Origin: Cryobacterium adonitolivorans
Lineage (GTDB): Bacteria > Actinomycetota > Actinomycetes > Actinomycetales > Microbacteriaceae
Direction of reading: 5' to 3'
DNA: 64,000 nucleotides
Assembly (NCBI RefSeq): GCF_004402695.1
Contig: NZ_SOFL01000025.1
Location: forward strand, 1-64,000
Positions 20,584 through 29,257 of this stretch are shown here, one piece after another. Under the pieces are notes generated by a model. It was not told the origin of the DNA and made no database searches. It saw only the letters and a list, made by a program, of their open reading frames with translations. The position numbers were made by a program, and so were the translations under genes. The stretch's first letter is position 1, and each line of letters opens with the position of its first letter.

Positions 20584-22035
20584 ATGAATCGTGAACTCAA
20601 GCGCGTGAGCATCGTGGTGATGCTCATGTTCGCCGCCCTGCTCGGCTCGACCTCCGTCGTGCAGGTGTTCCAGTCCGACAACCTCGCGGCGGATGACCGA
20701 AACACCCGTACCCTCCTCGACAGCTACTCCGTCGAACGCGGCGCGATCCTCGCCGGCGGTGAGCCGATCGCCCAGTCGATGCCGGTCGACGACAATTACA
20801 AGTTCCAGCGCACCTACAGCAACGGCCTGCTTTACGCCCCGGTCACCGGTTTCATCCCCGTCAACGGCGCACCCACCGGGCTGGAGCAGGCCCTGAACGG
20901 CGAGCTCAGCGGCACCTCGAATGCGCAGTTCTTCGACCAGGTCTCCAGCCTCGTCACCGGCCAGGACCCCAAGGGCGCCTCGGTCGAGACCAGCATCGAC
21001 CCTGTCGCCCAGCAGGCCGCCTGGGACGCCCTTGGCGACAACACCGGTTCCGTGGTCGTCACCGAACCCAAGACCGGCCGGGTTCTCGCGATGGTCTCCA
21101 AGCCGAGCTACGACCCCAACACCCTCGCCGTGCACGACAGCGCCGCGGTCAACGACACCTACGACGCCCTGGTGAACGCTCCGGGCAACCCCCTGATCAA
21201 TCGGGCCATCAACTCGCTCAACCCGCCCGGTTCGGTCTTCAAGCTCGTCGTGGTGGCCGCCGCCCTGGAATCGGGCCAGTTCACCCCGGAGAGCACCTTC
21301 CCGAACCCGGCGACGTACACACTCCCCAACTCCAGTTCCGTCGTGATCAACTCGGGCGGCGGCACCTGTGGTTCGGGCGACACCGTCACCATCGCCACCG
21401 CGCTGCGGCTGTCCTGCAACATCCCGATGGCCGAGCTCGGCCTACAGCTCGGCGACGACGCCATCCGCACCATGGCCGAGAAATTCGGTTTCAACTCTGA
21501 ATTCACCATCCCCCTGTCGGTCACCGCCAGTGAGTACCCCGAAGACCCCGACGACGCCCAGACTGCGCTGTCGGCATTCGGCCAGACCAGCGTGCGCGCA
21601 ACGCCGCTGCAGATGGCCCTGGTCTCAGCCACGATCGCCAATGGAGGTATCGAAATGCAGCCCAACCTGGTTGACGAGATCATGGCACCGGACCTCAGCT
21701 CCTTGCAGACCTTCGAACCCGTCGCCGCCGACCGCGTGCTCAGCGCCGAGACCGCGGCCACCATGACCCAGATGATGATCAACGGGGTCCAGGACGGGGC
21801 CGCGAGCAATGCAAGAATAGACGGAGTCGACGTGGCGGGAAAAACGGGGACTGCGGAAAACGGCGCCGATGACCCATACACACTGTGGTTCACCGGATTC
21901 GCCCCCGCATCAGACCCGCAATACGCGATCACCGTTCTCATCGAAGATGGCGGGGGACTCGGTCAGACGGGATACGGCAACTTGCTTGCCGCACCGATAG
22001 CGAAACAGGTACTAGAGGCGGTGCTGAATAAATGA
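20584..22035 (+). CDS. pbpA: class B penicillin-binding protein PbpA
   Basis: A 483-residue transpeptidase with an N-terminal membrane anchor (about 7-27) and an extracytoplasmic transpeptidase domain (about 150-483). Active-site motifs are SVFK (nucleophile near 217 in NPPGSVFKLV), SCN (LSCNIPMAEL) and KTG (VAGKTGTAEN, about 418). It is the class B partner of the upstream RodA. In mycobacteria PbpA is regulated by PknB and matters for septation. No class A glycosyltransferase domain is present. It overlaps pknA by four bases. Confidence 0.96.
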   Translation: MNRELKRVSIVVMLMFAALLGSTSVVQVFQSDNLAADDRNTRTLLDSYSVERGAILAGGEPIAQSMPVDDNYKFQRTYSNGLLYAPVTGFIPVNGAPTGLEQALNGELSGTSNAQFFDQVSSLVTGQDPKGASVETSIDPVAQQAAWDALGDNTGSVVVTEPKTGRVLAMVSKPSYDPNTLAVHDSAAVNDTYDALVNAPGNPLINRAINSLNPPGSVFKLVVVAAALESGQFTPESTFPNPATYTLPNSSSVVINSGGGTCGSGDTVTIATALRLSCNIPMAELGLQLGDDAIRTMAEKFGFNSEFTIPLSVTASEYPEDPDDAQTALSAFGQTSVRATPLQMALVSATIANGGIEMQPNLVDEIMAPDLSSLQTFEPVAADRVLSAETAATMTQMMINGVQDGAASNARIDGVDVAGKTGTAENGADDPYTLWFTGFAPASDPQYAITVLIEDGGGLGQTGYGNLLAAPIAKQVLEAVLNK

Positions 22036-23771
22036 GACCCACAGCAGGGCTCACCTTCGGGGGACGATACGAGCTGCAATCCCGCATCGCCATCGGCGGT
22101 ATGGGCGAGGTTTGGCAATCCGTCGACCTGGTGATCGGGCGCACAGTCGCCATCAAGATCCTCAAGGACGAATACCTTGGCGACCCCGGCTTCCTCGAGC
22201 GCTTCCGCGCTGAGGCACGGCACGCCGCCCTGGTGAACCACGAGGGCATTGCCAACGTTTTCGACTACGGCGAAGAAGACGGCAGCGCCTTCCTCGTTAT
22301 GGAACTGGTGCCCGGTGAGGCGCTCTCCACGATCCTCGAACGCGAGCACACGCTGCCCGCCGACAAGGTCCTCGACATCGTCGCGCAGACCGCCGCCGCC
22401 CTGCACGCCGCCCACGCGGCCGGACTGGTGCACCGTGACATCAAGCCGGGCAACCTGCTGATCACGCCGGAGGGTCGGGTCAAGATCACCGACTTCGGCA
22501 TTGCGCGCATCGCCGACCAGGTTCCGCTCACCGCGACCGGCCAGGTCATGGGCACCGTACAGTACCTCTCGCCCGAGCAGGCCAGCGGACGCTCGGCGTC
22601 GCCGACCACCGACATCTACTCCCTGGGCATCGTCGCCTACGAAAGCCTCGCCGGCCGGCGCCCGTTCACGGGCGAGTCGCAGGTGGCGATCGCGATGGCG
22701 CAGATCAACGAACAGCCACCGCCCCTGCCGGAAACGGTTTCAGAGCCGGTACGCAACCTGGTGATCTCCTGCCTGGCCAAGAACCCGGCCGAGCGCCCCG
22801 CCTCGGCGGCGCACCTGGCTCGTGCCGCCATCGCGCTGCGCCGCGGTGACGTCGCGGCCGCCGCCGCATCCGTGCCCGCCGTCATGTCGGGGCTCACGCC
22901 CACAGCGGCCACTACGCTGATGCCCGGTGCCGGCAACGACCAGACCACCCAGCTGATGCCCGCCGCCGGCGGCCCAACACAGCCCGGCACCCGTGCGGAG
23001 GCGGCAGCCGCCGCTGCCGCGGCCGATCCCAAGAAGAAAAAGAAGCGCAGTCCCTGGACCTGGCCGCTCGTCGCGCTCATCTCCATCCTCGGCCTCGTGC
23101 TGGTCGGCACCCTCGTCACGCTGTTCATGCAGCCTGCCGCCACGCCGGAGCCTGACCCCACGGAAAGCTCCCAGGCGCCGACTCCCCCGAAGCCCACGCC
23201 CACTGCCACGCCGACCCCGTCGTCCACTTCCGTGGACCTTGATCAGAACGATTTCCTCGGTCTGACCAGCTCCGAAGCACGGGACAAGCTCAGTGAACTC
23301 GGTTTGAGCGCCAACGTTGTCGCCGACAAGGCCGCGCCGGCGGCGGACCAGGCCGACATCGTCTACGGCATCAACCCCACTGGGAGGGTCGCCGAGGGCA
23401 CCGAAATCACGGTGCGGGTCTATTCCGACTTCGTCCCCGCCACACCCGACGCGCCCTCAGGCACGCCAACGGCGACGCCGTCCACCGTCGCGCCCGCCGG
23501 CACCGTCACGGTCACCTGGCCCGGGCAGGCCTGCCCGGCCGGTCAGGATCTCACCAGCTACGAGCTACTCGCCGAGGGCAACGGGGTCTCCTCTCCGGCT
23601 CCCACCGGACCGGACACGACCACGACCACCGTCACGGCGGGCACCGGCAACTTCACGCTGAAGTTCCGGTACTTCTGCGGCGAGACTGCGTCCGACTACT
23701 CGGGCTCCACCACTGTGACCGTCACGGCGCCGGTTGTACCCACACCGGCCGCCACCCCACCTGCAGGGTAG
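22032..23771 (+). CDS. pknA: Ser/Thr protein kinase PknA-like, with PASTA and Fn3-like ectodomain
   Basis: A 579-residue transmembrane kinase. The cytoplasmic kinase domain (about 10-275) has GIGGMGEVW, VAIKILKD, HRDIKPGNLL, DFGIARI and MGTVQYLSPEQ. A Pro/Ala-rich juxtamembrane leads to a transmembrane helix (about 343-366). Outside there is one PASTA-like repeat (about 395-465, DFLGLTSSEARDKLSELGL) and a C-terminal beta-sandwich, Fn3-like segment (about 480-575, TVTVTWPGQACPAG). Mycobacterial PknA lacks a PASTA domain, so the ectodomain is unusual. Position between pbpA and pknB supports the name. Confidence 0.9.
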   Translation: MRPTAGLTFGGRYELQSRIAIGGMGEVWQSVDLVIGRTVAIKILKDEYLGDPGFLERFRAEARHAALVNHEGIANVFDYGEEDGSAFLVMELVPGEALSTILEREHTLPADKVLDIVAQTAAALHAAHAAGLVHRDIKPGNLLITPEGRVKITDFGIARIADQVPLTATGQVMGTVQYLSPEQASGRSASPTTDIYSLGIVAYESLAGRRPFTGESQVAIAMAQINEQPPPLPETVSEPVRNLVISCLAKNPAERPASAAHLARAAIALRRGDVAAAAASVPAVMSGLTPTAATTLMPGAGNDQTTQLMPAAGGPTQPGTRAEAAAAAAAADPKKKKKRSPWTWPLVALISILGLVLVGTLVTLFMQPAATPEPDPTESSQAPTPPKPTPTATPTPSSTSVDLDQNDFLGLTSSEARDKLSELGLSANVVADKAAPAADQADIVYGINPTGRVAEGTEITVRVYSDFVPATPDAPSGTPTATPSTVAPAGTVTVTWPGQACPAGQDLTSYELLAEGNGVSSPAPTGPDTTTTTVTAGTGNFTLKFRYFCGETASDYSGSTTVTVTAPVVPTPAATPPAG

Positions 23772-23853
23772 GTGCACCCGTTGGGCGCCCGCCGGGTGCC
23801 CGACGGATCTTGGCTAAAATAATCAACATTGTTCGCGAGCAGGGAGTTTTGCA

Positions 23854-25554
23854 TTGAGTGATGAGGGCCGTCTGCTTGCTGGTCGATACCGCGTGGGTGC
23901 GTCGATCGGCCGCGGCGGCATGTCCGACGTGCACATCGGCACCGACTCCAGGCTCGGCCGCACCGTGGCCATCAAGCTACTCAAGTCCTCCCTCGCCGCC
24001 GACCCCGCTTTCCGCACCCGGTTCCGCCAGGAAGCCCAGGCGGCCGCGCGGATGGCGCACCCCACGATTGTGCGGGTCTTCGACGCCGGTGAAGAGACCA
24101 TCACCGAGGACAACGGGACCGAATCGCAGATCCCGTTCATCATCATGGAGTTCGTCGACGGGCGTCTGCTCAAGGACATCATCCGTGAGGGTCCGATCGA
24201 TTCCGTCGAGGCCGTGCGCATCATCGACGGGGTCCTGACCGCTCTCGAGTACTCGCACCGCGCCGGCGTGGTGCACCGGGACATCAAACCGGGCAACATC
24301 ATGATCACCAAGGCCGGCCAGGTGAAGGTGATGGACTTCGGGATCGCCAGGGCTATCTCCGACTCGGCCACGACGGTCGCGCAGACCACGGCCATCCTCG
24401 GTACCGCCTCATACTTCTCCCCCGAACAGGCCAAGGGTGAGTCGGTGGATGCACGCACCGACCTGTACTCCAGCGGCGTGGTGCTCTTCGAGATGCTCAC
24501 GGGCCGCCCGCCGTTCCGGGGCGACACCCCCGTCGCCGTGGCGTACCAGCATGTCAGCGAAGCCCCGGTCAAGCCCAGCTCCATCAACCCCAAGGTGTCG
24601 CCGGCGTTGGACACCGTCGTCGTGCACGCCCTGGCCAAGGACCGCTTCGGCCGTTACCAGAGCGCCGTGGAGTTCCGCAACGACGTCGAGACGGCCGGGG
24701 CCGGCCACATTCCCGTGAAGCGCCCCGCCGACGATGTCGCCGGCGGCCTGTTCGGCGCGCCGCCGGTCGTGGAGTCCAGTTCGGAGCTGGCCCTCAAGCA
24801 GCTGGCCGAGGACCAGACCATGGACCGTACCCAGCGTCGCCCCCCGGTGATCTGGATCTGGGCCGGCATCGTCAGCGTCATCGTCATCGTTATCGCCGTG
24901 ATGTTCTGGGCCTTCAGCCTCACCCCCAGCAATGACCTGCCCGACTCGTCACGCCGGGTTCCGGTGCTCACGGGCTACAACTACGACGACGCCCAGGATT
25001 TGTTGCTCGAATTGGATCTCGCGGCCACGATGGCCGAAGAGAGCAGTCCTACTGTCGCCAAGGACGAGGTCATCCGCACGGATCCGCCGTCCGGCACCAT
25101 CGCCCCGCCGGCCACCGTCGTCAAGGTTTACGTGTCGTCGGGCGCTGAACTCGTGGAGATGCCGGACACCACCAGTCAGCCGTTCTCTGCGGCCGAACCG
25201 TTCCTCACCGAACGCGGTTTCGTCTCGGGCTCGGTCACCACCGAGAACTCCCCTGACGTTCCCGAGGGAATCGTGCTCGAAACCATCCCGGCACCGAACG
25301 ACCAGACGCCCGTGGGCTCAACGGTCGACTTCACGGTGTCCAGCGGCCTGGTAACCATGCCCAACGTCGTCGGCCAGGCCCTCACCGCGGCCACAGCGCT
25401 CTTGCAGTCCGACGAGACGCAGCTGGAGCTGGACCTCAAGCCCGACTATGCCTGTGGCAGCGTGGAGGGCTCACCGGTCACCAAGCAGTCCCTGCCGCCC
25501 GGCGACGTGCCCCAGAAGTCCGCGGTCGTTCTCACCTACTGCGCCGCCGGCTAG
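23854..25554 (+). CDS. pknB: Ser/Thr protein kinase PknB with three PASTA domains
   Basis: A 566-residue transmembrane kinase that senses muropeptides or lipid II and phosphorylates cell-wall and division proteins. The kinase domain (about 7-275) has GRGGMSDVH, VAIKLLK, HRDIKPGNIM, DFGIARA and an activation loop with several threonines before GTASYFSPEQ. The transmembrane helix is at about 332-352. Three PASTA repeats follow (about 365-430, 431-498 and 499-566), against four in mycobacterial PknB. The start is TTG 23854, with AGGGAG nine bases upstream; no ATG is suitably placed. It is the last gene of the operon, 82 bases after pknA. Confidence 0.95.
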   Translation: MSDEGRLLAGRYRVGASIGRGGMSDVHIGTDSRLGRTVAIKLLKSSLAADPAFRTRFRQEAQAAARMAHPTIVRVFDAGEETITEDNGTESQIPFIIMEFVDGRLLKDIIREGPIDSVEAVRIIDGVLTALEYSHRAGVVHRDIKPGNIMITKAGQVKVMDFGIARAISDSATTVAQTTAILGTASYFSPEQAKGESVDARTDLYSSGVVLFEMLTGRPPFRGDTPVAVAYQHVSEAPVKPSSINPKVSPALDTVVVHALAKDRFGRYQSAVEFRNDVETAGAGHIPVKRPADDVAGGLFGAPPVVESSSELALKQLAEDQTMDRTQRRPPVIWIWAGIVSVIVIVIAVMFWAFSLTPSNDLPDSSRRVPVLTGYNYDDAQDLLLELDLAATMAEESSPTVAKDEVIRTDPPSGTIAPPATVVKVYVSSGAELVEMPDTTSQPFSAAEPFLTERGFVSGSVTTENSPDVPEGIVLETIPAPNDQTPVGSTVDFTVSSGLVTMPNVVGQALTAATALLQSDETQLELDLKPDYACGSVEGSPVTKQSLPPGDVPQKSAVVLTYCAAG

Positions 25555-25573
25555 CCAGCAGGCCGTCTCACCG

Positions 25574-25597
25574 GGTCTCGACAGGCTCGACCAGCGG
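25574..25597 (+). repeat. REP-like intergenic element R2, single copy
   Basis: The sequence GGTCTCGACAGGCTCGACC followed by AGCGG lies between the convergent pknB and amidotransferase genes. Diverged copies of the same element, in inverted pairs, occur within the parS array at 46448-47665. Elements of this kind are common between Microbacteriaceae genes. Confidence 0.55.
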
Positions 25598-25611
25598 GCC
25601 TGGGCGGGCTG

Positions 25612-26250
25612 CTAGCTGAGCTTGAGCATCGGGGTCAGGTGCTTGGCCGTCTCGCGCGCCTCCGGCAGACCGGCCAGCGCGAGCCAGTTGGCCACCATCA
25701 GGTAACCGCCCTCTGTCAGTACCGACTCCGGGTGGAACTGCACCCCGAGGATCGGCGCCGTGACGTGCCGCAGGCCCATGATCACGCCGCCCTGGGTGCG
25801 CGATGTCACGACCAGGTCGCTGGGCACCGTTCCGTTCACCACGGCCAGGGAGTGGTAGCGGGTGGCCGTGAACGGTTGGGGGACCCCGGCGTAGAACTCG
25901 CTGCCGTCATGGGTGATCTGCGAGGTCTTTCCGTGCATGAGTTCTTCGGCATTCGTCACCGTCGCGCCGAACGCCTCGGCGATGGCCTGGTGACCCAGGC
26001 ACACCCCGAACAACGGCAGGTTGGCCGCGAGGGCCGCTTCGACCGCCGCGATCGAGACCCCGGCGTCGGAGGGTTTACCCGGCCCGGGGGAGACGAGCAC
26101 CCCGTCGAACTCGGCGAGGCGCGCGGCCACATCCGCTGCGGGGAAGGCATCGTTGCGCACCACCGCGGTCTCGGCACCCAACTCCCGCAGGTAGCCGTTG
26201 AGGGTGTAGACGAAGCTGTCGTAGTTGTCGATTACAAGGATGCGGGTCAT
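25612..26250 (-). CDS. pabA: class I glutamine amidotransferase, PabA/TrpG family
   Basis: A 212-residue amidotransferase that supplies ammonia to chorismate-using synthases. The triad is visible: C84 in FGVCLGHQAI, with His and Glu in VQFHPESVLTEG. N-terminal ILVIDNYDSFVYTL is the standard opening. Its place beside pknB is shared with mycobacterial trpG. Sequence alone does not separate anthranilate synthase component II from aminodeoxychorismate synthase component II, and one protein may serve both. The ATG at 26248-26250 overlaps the stop of the small upstream membrane gene by four bases. Confidence 0.9.
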   Translation of the reverse strand: MTRILVIDNYDSFVYTLNGYLRELGAETAVVRNDAFPAADVAARLAEFDGVLVSPGPGKPSDAGVSIAAVEAALAANLPLFGVCLGHQAIAEAFGATVTNAEELMHGKTSQITHDGSEFYAGVPQPFTATRYHSLAVVNGTVPSDLVVTSRTQGGVIMGLRHVTAPILGVQFHPESVLTEGGYLMVANWLALAGLPEARETAKHLTPMLKLS

Positions 26251-26408
26251 GGGGCGCCCACCGTCACTTCCTGATTGTTGACCATCGTGTCGACCCTAGG
26301 AAATACCCAGGTGGCGAGGGAATAGAGCACCGCGGCCAGAAGCACGAGAACGAGCAGCAGGCGCACCCAGACCGGTCCGGGCATGAGGCGCCAGATTGCT
26401 GCGTACAT
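26247..26408 (-). CDS. small single-pass membrane protein
   Basis: A 53-residue protein with one hydrophobic segment (about 13-34, GPVWVRLLLVLVLLAAVLYS). The C-terminal portion reads FPRVDTMVNNQEVTVG. Small proteins of this pattern recur beside the sortase and amidotransferase genes in Micrococcales; the function is unknown. ATG 26406-26408 follows AAGGAACAACCG, a clear ribosome binding site, and the stop overlaps the next gene by four bases, so it belongs to the sortase-amidotransferase operon. An upstream in-frame extension is not supported. Confidence 0.8.
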   Translation of the reverse strand: MYAAIWRLMPGPVWVRLLLVLVLLAAVLYSLATWVFPRVDTMVNNQEVTVGAP

Positions 26409-26458
26409 CGGTTGTTCCTTAGCTCTTCTGTGTCGCTGGTGGGTAGATGGATGGGCCG

Positions 26459-27259
26459 CTAGGCGGCGGGGAGCAGAGCCGCCAGCTCCGCGGGCGGTCC
26501 TGCGGCGGTCGGCTGCCACGATTCGAAGACACCATAGGCGATGATTCGTTCCGCGGTGGATAACAGCGGGTTGCAGGTGGTGAGGGCGATCAGGCGGTCC
26601 ACGGGCGTGAGGTCGGGGTCGTGCGGTACGGGTGCGATGGCCTCGACTGCGCTCGGCGGCACGTACTCCAGGTCGCGGAACCTGTAGGTGTAGTAGCCGT
26701 CGGCGGTCTGCACGTAAATCGCGTCGCCCAACTGCAGCTCGTGGATCAGGTGCATGCCGCCGCCGTTGGCGCTGCGGTGGGAGGCAATCGCGAAGTTACC
26801 CACCTCGCCGGGCATCTGGGTTCCCGGGTAGTGACCGATGCCGAGGTCGGGGCTGTTCAGTACATTCGTGCCGGTGCCCTCGGCGATGGTGCGCTTGTAC
26901 GTGTCACCGAAGCGCGGCACGTACAGCACGGCGAACGCCGTCTGATCACCGGGGGCCGCAGCCACCACGGGGTCGCCGTACCCCGCCTCGGCCGCCGCAG
27001 CAGGTGCCGGGTCTGGCTTGCCCTCGTCGACCCAGCCCTGGCTGATCGACTCCGCCGCACGAGACTGGGACGCGGCCATCACGGCGTCGTTCCACCAGAG
27101 CTGCCAACCGAGGAAGAGGAGCACAAGCGCTCCGCCCGTGATCAACAGCTCACCGACGACACCGAAGACGCTCAACCCGGGGCGCACCCGCGACTTCGGC
27201 CCGCGTTGGGCTCTCCGCCCACGCAGGACCGGAACTTCGGACTTGGCCGGCTCGGTCAT
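26459..27259 (-). CDS. srtE: class E sortase
   Basis: A 266-residue membrane-anchored transpeptidase that attaches substrates with LAxTG-type signals to the cell wall. After a basic cytoplasmic tail there is one transmembrane segment (about 29-52), then the sortase beta-barrel. The catalytic His is in FAIASHRSANGGG, the Cys is C229 in IALTTCNPLL, and the Arg follows in STAERII. The motif TTCNP and position by crgA fit class E. ATG 27257-27259 is preferred; nine in-frame residues upstream begin at another ATG. First gene of a three-gene leftward operon. Confidence 0.92.
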   Translation of the reverse strand: MTEPAKSEVPVLRGRRAQRGPKSRVRPGLSVFGVVGELLITGGALVLLFLGWQLWWNDAVMAASQSRAAESISQGWVDEGKPDPAPAAAAEAGYGDPVVAAAPGDQTAFAVLYVPRFGDTYKRTIAEGTGTNVLNSPDLGIGHYPGTQMPGEVGNFAIASHRSANGGGMHLIHELQLGDAIYVQTADGYYTYRFRDLEYVPPSAVEAIAPVPHDPDLTPVDRLIALTTCNPLLSTAERIIAYGVFESWQPTAAGPPAELAALLPAA

Positions 27260-27345
27260 GCAGTCGATTCTAATCGGGGCGAACATGGTGATCCGCCGAC
27301 AGTTTCCGGCAGGCCCACGCAGGCAGTGACGCTAGAATCGCAGGC

Positions 27346-27588
27346 ATGGCACGCACAAATCCCCGAACCAAGCCCGCCCGACCCGAGGCCCGCGCGGGCG
27401 AAGACGCCCCGAACGCCGTCTGGTTCAAGCCGGTGATGTTCGGTTTCATGCTCATCGGGCTGGCCTGGATCATCGTCTTCTACGTGAGCCAGGGCGCACT
27501 GCCCGTCGCGTCATTCGGATCGTGGAACATCCTCGTCGGTTTCGGGATCGCGTTCATCGGCTTCCTGATGACCACCCGCTGGCGCTAA
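27346..27588 (+). CDS. crgA: cell division protein CrgA
   Basis: An 80-residue CrgA with a polar N-terminus and two transmembrane helices (about 28-48 and 58-76). NAVWFKPVMFGFMLIGLAWIIVFY and GSWNILVGFGIAFIGFLMTTRWR segments match the family (DUF881-adjacent, formerly UPF0233). It assists divisome assembly in streptomycetes and mycobacteria, where it contacts FtsI and FtsZ. It diverges from the sortase operon and converges with the rhomboid gene, as commonly seen in actinobacteria. Confidence 0.95.
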   Translation: MARTNPRTKPARPEARAGEDAPNAVWFKPVMFGFMLIGLAWIIVFYVSQGALPVASFGSWNILVGFGIAFIGFLMTTRWR

Positions 27589-27657
27589 GCCCGGTTGTTC
27601 ACCACCTGTTCCGCGTGGAATAACCACCCGTTCGGGTAGTCAATTACAGCCGTGTAA

Positions 27658-27722
27658 TTATCCCCAATGTGGAAACTCCTGTGGATAACTTTCTCACCGG
27701 GTGTGGATAACCCTGGGGATAC
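27658..27722. other. DnaA-box cluster outside oriC
   Basis: Two perfect DnaA boxes (TGTGGATAA) lie at 27680-27688 and 27702-27710. Weaker matches are TTATCCCCA at 27658-27666, TGTGGAAAC at 27668-27676 and TGGGGATAC at 27714-27722. The four same-strand boxes start at 27668, 27680, 27702 and 27714, spaced 12, 22 and 12 bp. The cluster occupies the gap between the convergent crgA and rhomboid genes, about 12 kb from the origin. Confidence 0.7.
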
Positions 27723-27737
27723 CGGTCGCCGGCTGGC

Positions 27738-28583
27738 TTAGACGAAGAGCCTGCTCAGGCTGAGCGCCACAAGGAGGGCAGCGACAGCGCCGATCAGGAC
27801 GAACTGCAAGGTGCGCTTGCTGCGCTGGCGGGTCTGCACATAGATCAGGCCGATGACCGCCCCGCCGATGAGGCCTCCCACGTGGGCCTGCCAGGCGACG
27901 TTGAGCCCGGGCAGGAAGCCGATCACCAGGTTGATGCCCACCAGGATCAGCAGCTGGGTCGCATTGCCGCCGAGCTTCCGCTGGATGACCAGGAACGCGC
28001 CCATCAGGCCGAAGATCGCCCCGGAGGCGCCGACCACGGCCACGCGCGGGTCGGCCAGGAACAGTACGCCCAGTGAACCGGCCAGGCCGCTGAGCAGGTA
28101 CAGCGTGAGGAACCGGGCGCGTCCGAGCATCCGCTCGAGGATCTGGCCGAAGATCCACAGTGTGTACATGTTCAGTAGAACGTGGAAAAAGAACCCCGTG
28201 GAGTGCACGAAGACGCTGGTCAGCATGCGCCACGGTTCGAATGCGACCGGGTAGGAGTAGACGCCGGCGTAGAGCAACCTGTCGGTCACTCCGAGTCCGG
28301 GAATCAGCTGCAGAACGAAAATGGCCAGCGACAGCGCGATGATCGAATAGGTGACGACCGGCTCGCCGGCAGCGGTCATGCGGCCGAGCCTGGTGCGGGC
28401 GGCCGACTTGGTGCGAGGCGCGCTTTCGCGCTGCTCGCGCATGCACTCGGGGCAGATGACGCCGACGGCGGCCTGAGTCTGACACTCGGGGCAGATCGTG
28501 CGACCGCAGCGCTGACAGAGGATGAAACTCTGCCTGCCCGGATGCCGGTAACAGAAGTTGGCGGCGGTTCCGGGCAGGCTCAT
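27738..28583 (-). CDS. rhomboid intramembrane serine protease with N-terminal zinc-binding segment
   Basis: A 281-residue membrane protein. The first 55 residues carry paired cysteines (CYRHPG, LCQRCGRTICPEC, VICPECMRE), a B-box/zinc-ribbon pattern expected to bind zinc in the cytoplasm. The rhomboid domain (about 75-270, six or so membrane segments) has the serine S187 in GASGAIFGLMG and the histidine H234 in AWQAHVGGLIGG, so the catalytic dyad is present. The substrate is unknown. It is transcribed in the same direction as, and just after, the cyclophilin gene. Confidence 0.93.
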   Translation of the reverse strand: MSLPGTAANFCYRHPGRQSFILCQRCGRTICPECQTQAAVGVICPECMREQRESAPRTKSAARTRLGRMTAAGEPVVTYSIIALSLAIFVLQLIPGLGVTDRLLYAGVYSYPVAFEPWRMLTSVFVHSTGFFFHVLLNMYTLWIFGQILERMLGRARFLTLYLLSGLAGSLGVLFLADPRVAVVGASGAIFGLMGAFLVIQRKLGGNATQLLILVGINLVIGFLPGLNVAWQAHVGGLIGGAVIGLIYVQTRQRSKRTLQFVLIGAVAALLVALSLSRLFV

Positions 28584-28595
28584 GAGCTGGCGGTC

Positions 28596-29135
28596 CTAGA
28601 CCTGCTCGACGGTGATGCTCTCGATGACAACGTCGGTGCGCGGGCGGTCGCGGCCGTCGGTGGGCACGGCGGCGAGCTGCTCGACGATCGCACGGGATGC
28701 CTCGTCCTCGACGGCGCCGAAGATGCTGTGCTTGCCCTGCAGCCAGGTGGTCGGCACGACGGTGATGAAGAACTGCGAACCGTTGGTGCCGCGGCCGCCC
28801 TGGATGCCGGCATTGGCCATGGCGAGGACGTACGGCTGGGTGAAGTCGAGTTCGGGGTTGATCTCGTCGTCGAACTGGAAGCCGGGTCCGCCGGTGCCCT
28901 GGCCCAGCGGGTCGCCGGCCTGGATCATGAAGTCCTTGATGATGCGGTGGAAGACAGTTCCGTTGTACAGCGGGTCGTTGGAGGTCTTGCCCGTGGCCGG
29001 GTGCTTCCACTCGATCTCGCCGGTGGCGAGGCCGACGAAGTTCCTGACGGTCTTCGGGGCGTGGTTTCCGAAGAGGTTGACCTTGATCGGTCCGAGGGTG
29101 GTATTGAGCGTTGCGACGGCAGTGTGCTTAGACAT
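28596..29135 (-). CDS. ppiA: peptidyl-prolyl cis-trans isomerase, cyclophilin type
   Basis: A 179-residue cytoplasmic cyclophilin without a signal peptide. Active-site stretches are visible: VFHRIIKDFMIQAGD (catalytic Arg and Phe), MANAGIQGGRGTNGSQFFIT and HSIFGAVEDEASRAIVEQL. It catalyses proline isomerisation in folding proteins. The ATG at 29133-29135 is chosen by family alignment; 11 upstream in-frame residues are Cys/Arg-rich and not conserved, and no strong ribosome binding site precedes the start. Rhomboid follows 12 bases downstream in the same direction, the order found near the origin in many actinobacteria. Confidence 0.95.
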   Translation of the reverse strand: MSKHTAVATLNTTLGPIKVNLFGNHAPKTVRNFVGLATGEIEWKHPATGKTSNDPLYNGTVFHRIIKDFMIQAGDPLGQGTGGPGFQFDDEINPELDFTQPYVLAMANAGIQGGRGTNGSQFFITVVPTTWLQGKHSIFGAVEDEASRAIVEQLAAVPTDGRDRPRTDVVIESITVEQV

Positions 29136-29257
29136 ACGGGTAATTCTTGCACAGCAGCATTGGCGCATTCCGACTCCGTGCTAGGCACCCAGAGCGCTCA
29201 CAGGCGATTCAGTGGCAAGATGGACCTGTTCACCACAAGAAACGATGGAGGGTCCAG

